A stretch of 5,975 bases of DNA from Phycisphaerales bacterium (GTDB taxonomy: Bacteria > Planctomycetota > Phycisphaerae > Phycisphaerales > SM1A02). Under the pieces are notes generated by a model. It did no database searches. It was not told the DNA's origin and was given only the letters and a program-made list of their open reading frames with translations. The stretch is taken from the NCBI GenBank assembly GCA_020427625.1, contig JAGQOI010000298.1, positions 1-5,975 of the forward strand, in the 5' to 3' direction. The position numbers and the translations under genes were made by a program. Positions within the stretch are counted from its first letter, which is position 1, and each line of letters opens with the position of its first letter. Positions 1 through 4,217 of the stretch are shown in pieces.

Positions 1-342
1 GTGAACCGGAGCGGCGACGCGCGGGTGAGTCTGGCGACGGTCTACAACACCCTCGACGTGCTCGTCGAGGCCGGTCTGTGCCGCAAGTTGGCGACGACGA
101 ACGGGTGTTCGCGGTACGACGCGGACATGAGCGAGCATCTGCACGTCCGCTTCCGCGAGACGGGCGAGATGATCGACGTTCCCGAGGAACTCGGTGATCG
201 CCTGGTGGATCGGCTTCCCCACGACGTGCTCCGGCAGATCGAGGTGGCGCTCGGGATCCGGATCGACGGCCTGAGCATCCAGATCCTTGCGGAACCGGCC
301 GAGGCCGGCGCGAAATCTGCGCGACGCGACGAGGTCGCCTGA
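1..342 (+). CDS. Fur-family metal-responsive transcriptional regulator, 5' partial
   Basis: This is the C-terminal 113 residues of a Fur/PerR/Zur-type repressor; the beginning lies upstream of the window. The sequence VSLATVYNTLDVLVEAGL matches the recognition helix and wing of the Fur winged helix. It is followed by a hinge (SRYD), a His-x-His (HLH) and a dimerisation domain ending in ALGIRIDGLSIQIL. The GTG at position 1 is probably an internal valine, because family members have roughly 45-50 more residues before this point. Family members bind operators as dimers in a metal-dependent way and control metal uptake or peroxide defence. The oddity is that both structural-zinc CxxC pairs are missing: where the family reads Cys-x-x-Cys-Gly after the histidines, this protein has F-R-E-T-G, and no cysteine follows. 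The His-x-His of the regulatory metal site remains. The family is clear; which metal or signal is sensed is not. Confidence 0.88.
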   Translation: MNRSGDARVSLATVYNTLDVLVEAGLCRKLATTNGCSRYDADMSEHLHVRFRETGEMIDVPEELGDRLVDRLPHDVLRQIEVALGIRIDGLSIQILAEPAEAGAKSARRDEVA

Positions 343-393
343 TCCTCGTCCGGTTCGATCGACCGCCTCCCCGATGTTGACGCTGCATTCCGA

Positions 394-407
394 CCCCGCG
401 CGCGGGG
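394..407. repeat. Perfect 14-bp palindrome CCCCGCG/CGCGGGG
   Basis: The two seven-base arms are exact reverse complements with no loop between them. The position, about 50 bases after the fur stop and 120 bases before the pilZ start, would suit an operator. High GC content makes such palindromes more likely by chance. Confidence 0.5.
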
Positions 408-425
408 ACGGCGTGTTCGTTCTCG

Positions 426-450
426 GAACCGAAGCCGACGACTTCGGTTC
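426..450. repeat. 9-bp stem-loop between fur and pilZ
   Basis: GAACCGAAG (426-434) pairs perfectly with CTTCGGTTC (442-450) around the seven-base loop CCGACGA. No T-run follows on either strand, so it is not a classic intrinsic terminator. It could be a weak terminator of fur, a processing or stability element, or part of the pilZ leader. Confidence 0.6.
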
Positions 451-526
451 TCGGCCTGAAGATCGTCGCCCGCGTGGACGATAGTCACCTGCACACGCGC
501 CCCGACGGCGGGCAAGGAGACGCGAC

Positions 527-898
527 ATGGCGGAGCACCAGCGCAACCGACGGATGTTCGACCGCTTCGGTCTCGTCGCCGGCTACACGACCGTCGAGGT
601 GCGCGCCACGGCCGGCATGCACGCGTCCCAGAGCGGGCACGCCTACGACATCAGCGAGGGCGGGATCCGCCTCGAACTCGATGCCGCCCTCGAAGCCGGA
701 GACACCGTCGACGTGCTCGTCGGTCTGCCCGGACACGCCGAACAGGTGAGCGTCGCCGGACACGTCGCCTGGGTCGACGAGGAGGAGGGCCACCTCTCGC
801 CCCGGCGCATGGCGGTCCAGTTCGATGCCTTCGGAACCCCCGACGATCACCGACGCCTCTGCGCCTTCCTCGGACGATCCATGCGACTCGCGGCCTGA
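527..898 (+). CDS. Stand-alone PilZ-domain protein (putative c-di-GMP receptor)
   Basis: This 123-residue protein is almost entirely one PilZ domain. The c-di-GMP-binding signature has two parts, and both are visible: an N-terminal RxxxR (R9-M-F-D-R13) and a D/N-x-S-x-x-G (D41-I-S-E-G-G46) at the start of the beta barrel. The barrel continues through VSVAGHVAWVDE and RMAVQFD, and a short C-terminal helix (DDHRRLCAFLGRSMR) closes the domain. There is no signal peptide or membrane segment, so it should be cytoplasmic. The ATG is supported by AAGGAG at 514-519 with seven-base spacing. Single-domain PilZ proteins usually pass a c-di-GMP signal to a partner such as a motility, exopolysaccharide or secretion component. 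No such partner is visible nearby, so the output is unknown. The gene ends 24 bases before the stop of the convergent gene at 923. Confidence 0.85.
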   Translation: MAEHQRNRRMFDRFGLVAGYTTVEVRATAGMHASQSGHAYDISEGGIRLELDAALEAGDTVDVLVGLPGHAEQVSVAGHVAWVDEEEGHLSPRRMAVQFDAFGTPDDHRRLCAFLGRSMRLAA

Positions 899-922
899 CC
901 CGCGACCCGACCGGCACTCACG

Positions 923-1327
923 TCAATCGCCTCCGTCGACCTCCCGCCACACCGACGACGGGCACTCGCCACGACGCCAGATGAGACTGATCGGACCGAG
1001 CGCGGTCCGCGCCTCGAGCGAGACCATGAGCGACGAGAAGTCGCGCACATGCGCGCTCACCGCATCGCAGTCGTCGATCGCGCGATCGAGCCGTTGCAAC
1101 GCGTCGTCACGCCGGATGCCGATCGCCGCGCGGGCTTCGGGCGAACGCACGCCGCGCCGAAGGGCCTGGCGACACGCGATGAGATCGTGATACGCGTCCG
1201 AGGCGGCCACCGCCGCCGCGACGATGAACGGCAGACGACGCCGAACCTCCGCGACGGTCGGCAGCGTCGTCGCCCGCGACGTGAGGTACATCGTCCACGA
1301 ACCGGCGCATGATTCGAACTGGGTCAT
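923..1327 (-). CDS. DUF2203-like protein of unknown function
   Basis: This 134-residue minus-strand ORF resembles DUF2203 proteins. The N-terminal stretch LPTVAEVRRRLPFIVAAAV (22-40) fits the family opening, a short strand then an alanine-rich helix with a conserved Leu-Pro. A long helical middle follows (about 41-90). The end, VRDFSSL...ISLIWRRGE...VWREVDGG (94-133), fits the family's typical ending of Asp-Phe, Cys/Ile-Trp-x-x-Gly-Glu and Trp-His-x-x-Asp. Here the final Trp-His is Trp-Arg, and the match is divergent. There is no signal peptide or membrane segment. The ATG at 1327 is chosen because GGGAG lies at 1339-1343, 11 bases upstream; an in-frame upstream start at 1402 would add 25 unremarkable residues. 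The biochemical role of DUF2203 is unknown. The gene is divergent from the short ORF and aroK unit, with about 100 bases for shared control. The reading frame is well supported; the family name is a judgement from memory of its pattern. Confidence 0.65.
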   Translation of the reverse strand: MTQFESCAGSWTMYLTSRATTLPTVAEVRRRLPFIVAAAVAASDAYHDLIACRQALRRGVRSPEARAAIGIRRDDALQRLDRAIDDCDAVSAHVRDFSSLMVSLEARTALGPISLIWRRGECPSSVWREVDGGD

Positions 1328-1432
1328 CCCTCTTCGCTCTCCCGATCGTTCCGCCTGTATGATCCCGCAGAGCGCAGACGACGCAATCGTCGACCTGCGC
1401 ATTCGAGATCAATTGTGGATGTGACGATTTCG
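1328..1432. promoter_or_regulatory. Divergent intergenic region (DUF2203-like gene / short ORF-aroK)
   Basis: Transcription of the flanking genes must start here in both directions. I find no promoter with good matches to both -35 and -10 on either strand. The minus strand carries CATACA around 1354-1359 with TTGCGT 19 bases upstream, which is weak. A short inverted repeat, CGACG-CAAT-CGTCG, lies around 1380-1393. Neither is strong enough to call on its own. Confidence 0.3.
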
Positions 1433-1594
1433 ATGCATGACACACTGGCCAACGCCGAGAAGATGGGACGAGATGCGCGACGCCGACGCGCGGCGGAGGC
1501 ACGCGGCAGGACGCCGACGCCGACCGACCGGCCACCCGTGCGGCATCCGTCCGTGCTCGCACCCGCCGTGGTCCCCCGGATGACTTCACGATGA
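1433..1594 (+). CDS. Candidate short ORF overlapping the aroK start
   Basis: This 53-codon frame (57 codons if GTG at 1421 is used) starts MHDTLANAEKMGRDARRRRA, has an Arg/Ala-rich amphipathic-looking N-terminal half and a Pro/Thr-rich second half, and ends in VVPRMTSR. It matches no family I recognise. Two things favour a real or regulatory ORF. Its TGA (1592-1594) overlaps the aroK ATG (1591-1593) as ATGA, a usual translational-coupling arrangement. aroK itself also has no good Shine-Dalgarno sequence. About three quarters of its codons end in G or C, somewhat less biased than aroK. Against it, there is no good ribosome binding site before 1433 or 1421, and a GC-rich spacer can stay open this long by chance. 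It may be a leader peptide, a small protein or nothing. Confidence 0.35.
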   Translation: MHDTLANAEKMGRDARRRRAAEARGRTPTPTDRPPVRHPSVLAPAVVPRMTSR

Positions 1595-2127
1595 TGGTTC
1601 TGCTTCTCGGGATGCGCGGCGTCGGCAAGACGACGGTGGGCGCGGCGCTCGCCGAACGCCTGCGACTGCCGTTCGCCGACCTCGACGCCGACGTGCTCGC
1701 CCGGTTTCCCGAGGCGTCCGTACGCGATGTCTGGGCGCTGCGCGGCGAGGCGGCATGGCGCGAGGCCGAGGTCGCCGCCCTCCGCGAGCGACTCGAGGCG
1801 CCCGACGGCGTCATCGCCCTCGGCGGCGGCGCGCCGATCACCCCGGCCGTCGCGGAGATGATGAACGAACGACAGGAGCAACTCGTCGCGACGGCGGTCT
1901 ACCTCCAGTGCGACGGCGAACGACTCACCGAACGCCTCGCGGCCCAGCCCGGCGATCGCGCCAGCCTCACCGGCGCCGACCTCGCCGCGGAGGTCCGGGA
2001 CGTGCTCCGCGATCGGCATCCCGTCTACCTGCGCCTCGCCGACTTCGTCGTCGACGTGACCGATCAGAGCGTCGAGAACATCGTCGAGCGCATCGTCGCC
2101 CTCGTCCGTCCCGGCCGACGTCCCTGA
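1591..2127 (+). CDS. aroK: Shikimate kinase
   Basis: This 178-residue protein is of normal length for shikimate kinase, which phosphorylates the 3-hydroxyl of shikimate with ATP in the cytoplasm, the fifth step to chorismate and aromatic amino acids. The landmarks are in order: a Walker A loop GMRGVGKTT (7-15); the metal and shikimate aspartates in F-A-D30-L-D32; the shikimate-contact arginine in GEAAWR (R57, for the family's GExxFR); the GGG loop (78-80); the LID arginine in DRASLTG (R123, for RPxL); and RHPVYLRLADFVVD (142-155), with the conserved Arg and Tyr after the LID. All key residues are present, so it should be active. The start is the first ATG of an ATGATG. The Shine-Dalgarno match is poor, but the start overlaps the stop of a short upstream ORF, so translation may be coupled. 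No other aromatic-pathway gene is in the window. The gene is convergent with rpmH. Confidence 0.95.
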   Translation: MMVLLLGMRGVGKTTVGAALAERLRLPFADLDADVLARFPEASVRDVWALRGEAAWREAEVAALRERLEAPDGVIALGGGAPITPAVAEMMNERQEQLVATAVYLQCDGERLTERLAAQPGDRASLTGADLAAEVRDVLRDRHPVYLRLADFVVDVTDQSVENIVERIVALVRPGRRP

Positions 2128-2201
2128 CTGCCGGCCTGATCGCCGCCGTGACCGCCGGTCCCTGACCGCCGCCGCCGGTGCTCGATCACCGGACGCGCAA
2201 C
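2128..2201. other. aroK 3' flank: short direct repeat and hairpin
   Basis: The aroK stop context TCCCTGACTGCCG (2121-2133) recurs with one mismatch at 2159-2171. A hairpin with stem CCGGTG (2175-2180) and CACCGG (2187-2192) around CTCGAT follows. No T-run follows on the plus strand, so aroK has no obvious intrinsic terminator of its own. The hairpin lies just beyond the T-run of the rpmH terminator on the opposite strand. Confidence 0.4.
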
Positions 2202-2226
2202 AAAAAACCGGCGACGGATCGCCGGT
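2202..2226 (-). terminator. Intrinsic terminator of rpmH
   Basis: Read on the minus strand, the stem CCGGCGA (2225-2219) and TCGCCGG (2214-2208) encloses the four-base loop TCCG. An extra A-T pair extends the stem (2226 with 2207). It runs directly into a six-T run (2207-2202). This is a textbook Rho-independent terminator, about 55 bases after the rpmH stop. On the plus strand no T-run follows, so it should act in one direction. Confidence 0.88.
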
Positions 2227-2280
2227 GCTGCGAGCATGGAGCGTCCACCGGCGCGCGAGCGCGTCGGCGGTGAGCCGGAC

Positions 2281-2418
2281 TCAGCCGAGCGGCGTGAGCC
2301 GGCGGCCCATCCGACGCTTGGCGTTGATCATCTTGCGGCCAAGGCGGGTCCGCATCCGGGCGCGAAAGCCGAACTTCCGGACTCGCTTGATGTTGCTGAC
2401 GCGGCGCGGGTAATGCAT
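2281..2418 (-). CDS. rpmH: 50S ribosomal protein bL34
   Basis: This 45-residue, very basic protein is bL34 of the large ribosomal subunit, which binds 23S rRNA. The family core is plain: RVRKFGFRARM (18-28 region), then TRLGRKMINAKRRMGRRL, matching the usual HGFRARM...GR...RR.KGR.xL. The N-terminus MHYPRRVSNIK replaces the common MKRTYQPS and is, from memory, typical of Planctomycetota. The frame is open further upstream, but the ATG at 2418 is fixed by a near-perfect Shine-Dalgarno GGGAGGT at 2431-2425, six bases before it. In many bacteria rpmH is followed by rnpA and sits near dnaA. Here a strong terminator follows after about 55 bases and no rnpA is present, so the gene appears monocistronic. 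A promoter-like pair of boxes lies 42-70 bases upstream. The ORF is too short for many automatic pipelines unless the start is trimmed correctly. Confidence 0.95.
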   Translation of the reverse strand: MHYPRRVSNIKRVRKFGFRARMRTRLGRKMINAKRRMGRRLTPLG

Positions 2419-2424
2419 GACGAG

Positions 2425-2431
2425 ACCTCCC
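2425..2431 (-). promoter_or_regulatory. Strong Shine-Dalgarno site of rpmH
   Basis: The minus strand reads GGGAGGT, six bases before the ATG at 2418. It sets the bL34 start at 45 residues rather than the 71-residue open frame. Confidence 0.85.
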
Positions 2432-2459
2432 TGGATCATCGGGGAATCGAGAACCGCAC

Positions 2460-2488
2460 ACTCTACCACGACGTCTCGCGGCCGTCCA
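2460..2488 (-). promoter_or_regulatory. Candidate sigma70-type promoter of rpmH
   Basis: On the minus strand TGGACG (2488-2483) and TAGAGT (2465-2460) are separated by exactly 17 bases. Each matches four of six consensus positions (TTGACA, TATAAT). Initiation about seven bases downstream of the -10 would give a leader of roughly 35 bases containing the strong ribosome binding site. Consensus strength in this lineage is uncertain. Confidence 0.45.
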
Positions 2489-2792
2489 GCCCACATTCGC
2501 CGCGAACGGCCGGGAGGATGGGACCCGGTACCCCGCCGGTCACGACCGCCGCCGAGCCTCGACGCTTCCGCTCGATCCGGTCGGAGACCCCGCCCCGCCT
2601 CCGGACGCGCCGATCCGGGACCGACCGGTCACCGGATTCGGGACCCTGCCGGCGGCGTCGATCGGACGCGGCTCGCGGCCGGACCCCGTCGGATCCCCCC
2701 GTGATCCGGCGTGAAGAGGCGACCACCGCACGCCTCACGGGCAAGGTCGGATCGCCGGGAGGTCGGCAAGCGGCCCGTCGATCGGCCGTCTC
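2489..2792. other. GC-rich spacer without a supported gene
   Basis: Open frames on both strands here are Arg/Pro/Ser-rich, have no ribosome binding sites and resemble no family. I read them as products of high GC content. An imperfect stem is visible, with CCGATCCGG near 2609-2617 pairing with CCGGATTCGG near 2631-2640 and one bulge. The acidic-protein frame is open from 2711, but its first 40 codons look like non-coding translation. Confidence 0.5.
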
Positions 2793-2823
2793 TTGAACGG
2801 TTCAGGGGGGTTTCGCCGATAGT
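2793..2823 (+). promoter_or_regulatory. Weak promoter-like boxes and palindrome before the acidic-tail gene
   Basis: TTGAAC (2793-2798) and GATAGT (2818-2823) resemble -35 and -10 boxes with a long 19-base spacer. The -35 overlaps an 11-bp inverted repeat, TGAAC-G-GTTCA (2794-2804). Initiation about seven bases after the -10 would fall on the ATG at 2831, giving a leaderless mRNA. This is speculative. Confidence 0.2.
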
Positions 2824-2830
2824 CCTCGCA

Positions 2831-4054
2831 ATGCCTGATGCGTCGGATCATCGCCCACGAGCCTTCGACTTCGGCTGGCTGTTCCTCATCCCGGGACTGG
2901 CCATGCTGTTCGCCGGCGTCGTGATTCCGGCTCAGGAGGACCTCCGGGCCGTGAGCGCCCGCCTCGAACGCATGGAGGCGAGGGAACGAACGGCCGACGC
3001 GCGGGTCGATGCCTACGTCGACTTCCTCGATGACATGCAGCGACGGGACCGGGCCCTGGTGCGTCGCCTCGCGGCGGGCCAGTTGAACCTCATTCCCGCC
3101 GGCGAGACCCCCGCCTACGTCTCGTCCTCCATCCTGCTGTCCGTCGATGACTGGATCAACGCGACGGTGCCTCCCGAGACGGTGCAGAGCCCGCGCATCG
3201 AGCCGTCGATGCTCACGCGCTGGTCGATCGGCGCGCATCGTCTCTGGCTGCTCGGCGGGGCCTGTCTCTGCGTCTTCATCGGGCTCATCAGCGACCGCGG
3301 GCTGTCGCGTTTCTCGCGCCGTGTCGGCACCCCCGACTCCGAGCCGCCCGGGGACACGCGGCAGCCGAGCCGCATGGCCGAGATCGATGCGCCCGAGATC
3401 GTCGAATCGACGTGCGATCGCGGGGCCGGCTTCGTATCATCCGCGCCGGCGGCCGCGTGTGCCGTGACGGCCGGGATCCTCCTCCACGAATCCGTCGTCG
3501 ACGACGAGGTCGGCGCTGAAGATGAGATCGAAGTGATGACCGTTCTGGATCAGATGACGTTGGACGCGCCCGAATTCGCTGACTCCCGCGGCACCGCCGC
3601 CGAGTCGCTGGTCGAGATCGATGAGAATCTCGAAGACGAGGACCTCGAACTCGACGAGTTCGATGACGACCTGGTCGACGTCGCCGATGAGGACGACGAG
3701 GACGACGACCTCGACGACGACGAGGACGAGGACGACGAAGAAGACGAAGAAGACGACGACCTCGACGACGACGACGACCTCGCGGTAGAAGAGGACGAAG
3801 AGATCGACGTCGACGATGAGGACGAGGACTACGAGTACGACGACGACGAAGACGGCGACGATGACGAAGATGACGACGACGATGACCTCGACGACGACGA
3901 CGACGAAGAGTACGAGGACGACGAGGAAGACGACGATGAGGACGATGAGGACGATGAGGACGATGAGGACGATGAGGACGATGAGGACGAGGATGCCGAG
4001 GACGATGACGAGGATGAAGAGGAAGAGTACGACTACGACTACGACGATGACTGA
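2831..4054 (+). CDS. Membrane-anchored protein with a very long acidic C-terminal tail, function unknown
   Basis: I do not recognise this 407-residue protein. The visible parts are, in order: a short basic N-terminus; a membrane segment (about 14-33, FGWLFLIPGLAMLF...); a charged helix (37-82) that may form a coiled coil; an extracytoplasmic-looking stretch to about 130; a second membrane segment (138-153, LWLLGGACLCVFIGLI); a basic stretch (SDRGLSRFSRR); and a tail that is almost only Asp and Glu from about 262 to the end, closing in YDYDYDDD. By the positive-inside rule both termini face the cytoplasm. A weak Ala-rich hydrophobic stretch (200-218), if membrane-inserted, would move the tail outside. 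ATG 2831 is chosen because it lies just before the first hydrophobic helix. No close ribosome binding site is seen: AGGGGGG at 2804-2810 is 20 bases away. Long acidic tails in other proteins bind cations or basic proteins; whether that applies here is unknown. Confidence 0.8.
   Translation: MPDASDHRPRAFDFGWLFLIPGLAMLFAGVVIPAQEDLRAVSARLERMEARERTADARVDAYVDFLDDMQRRDRALVRRLAAGQLNLIPAGETPAYVSSSILLSVDDWINATVPPETVQSPRIEPSMLTRWSIGAHRLWLLGGACLCVFIGLISDRGLSRFSRRVGTPDSEPPGDTRQPSRMAEIDAPEIVESTCDRGAGFVSSAPAAACAVTAGILLHESVVDDEVGAEDEIEVMTVLDQMTLDAPEFADSRGTAAESLVEIDENLEDEDLELDEFDDDLVDVADEDDEDDDLDDDEDEDDEEDEEDDDLDDDDDLAVEEDEEIDVDDEDEDYEYDDDEDGDDDEDDDDDDLDDDDDEEYEDDEEDDDEDDEDDEDDEDDEDDEDEDAEDDDEDEEEEYDYDYDDD
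3932..3985 (+). repeat. Six perfect tandem copies of a 9-nt unit (Asp-Asp-Glu)
   Basis: GACGATGAG occurs six times in a row without mismatch, in frame, encoding Asp-Asp-Glu six times within the acidic tail. Surrounding sequence has the same composition but mixed GAC/GAT/GAG/GAA use. Identical synonymous codons across the copies point to recent expansion by slippage rather than selection for acidity alone. Confidence 0.92.
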
Positions 4055-4058
4055 TCCG

Positions 4059-4104
4059 GTCATCGGCGCGTCAGGTCGTGAGGTCGCGTCCGGCCGCCGA
4101 TGAC
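4059..4104. repeat. 10-bp inverted repeat just after the acidic-tail gene
   Basis: GTCATCGGCG (4059-4068) is the exact reverse complement of CGCCGATGAC (4095-4104), with a 26-base GC-rich loop. The first arm starts five bases after the stop codon. No T-run follows, so an intrinsic terminator is not shown. It may protect the 3' end or attenuate read-through into dprA. Confidence 0.6.
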
Positions 4105-4165
4105 GTCGATGCGCCGCATGGTGCGTATCGCTGGCGGTGGATTGACGATGGACATAGACTGCCCG

Positions 4166-4188
4166 GGACGCTCGTTCGTCGAGCGTCC
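4166..4188. repeat. 9-bp stem-loop in the dprA leader
   Basis: GGACGCTCG (4166-4174) pairs perfectly with CGAGCGTCC (4180-4188) around TTCGT. It ends 29 bases before the dprA ATG and 17 bases before the ribosome binding site. There is no T-run, so it could be a leader structure or the end of the upstream transcript. Confidence 0.6.
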
Positions 4189-4205
4189 GATCACGCGTGG
4201 GAACC

Positions 4206-4209
4206 GGAG
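4206..4209 (+). promoter_or_regulatory. Ribosome binding site that sets the dprA start
   Basis: GGAG lies eight bases before the ATG at 4218. It favours that ATG over the in-frame GTG at 4197, which has no such motif at the right distance. Confidence 0.6.
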
Positions 4210-4217
4210 ATCCGGCG

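Larger units (their letters stand above)
343..526 (+). other. fur-pilZ spacer with a palindrome and a stem-loop
   Basis: No convincing gene lies here. The spacer holds a perfect 14-bp GC palindrome (394-407), a 9-bp stem-loop (426-450) and, at its end, the strong ribosome binding site AAGGAG at 514-519, seven bases before the pilZ ATG. A TTGACG at 377-382 resembles a -35 box but has no AT-rich -10 at the right distance. The structures may end the fur transcript or regulate pilZ. Confidence 0.6.
4055..4217 (+). other. Spacer between the acidic-tail gene and dprA, with two stem-loops
   Basis: The spacer contains a 10-bp inverted repeat right after the upstream stop (4059-4104) and a 9-bp stem-loop (4166-4188) before the dprA ribosome binding site. 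I find no promoter with good boxes; a TTGACG at 4142-4147 lacks a matching -10. dprA could be transcribed from upstream or from a promoter I cannot recognise. Confidence 0.5.

Noticed and set aside
2236..2796. 186-codon plus-strand frame running over rpmH and the spacer
   Set aside because: It overlaps the clear rpmH gene and its promoter on the other strand, has no ribosome binding site, and is Arg/Pro-rich without family resemblance.
2794..2804. SOS (LexA) box resemblance, GAAC...GTTC
   Set aside because: Gram-positive-type LexA boxes have four bases between the half-sites; here there is only one.
2711..2830. Upstream extension of the acidic-tail protein to GTG 2711
   Set aside because: The extra 40 residues are Arg/Pro-rich and no ribosome binding site precedes 2711. 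ATG 2831 leads straight into the first membrane helix.
3437..4063. Minus-strand frame rich in Val, Ile and Leu that looks like a many-helix membrane protein
   Set aside because: It is the reverse complement of the Asp/Glu codons (GAC, GAT, GAG, GAA read as GTC, ATC, CTC, TTC) in the acidic tail and has no ribosome binding site or family resemblance.
4132..4146. Possible sigma54 promoter TGGC...TTGAC before dprA
   Set aside because: The -12 element lacks the required GC at correct spacing; TGAC occupies the place of TTGC.
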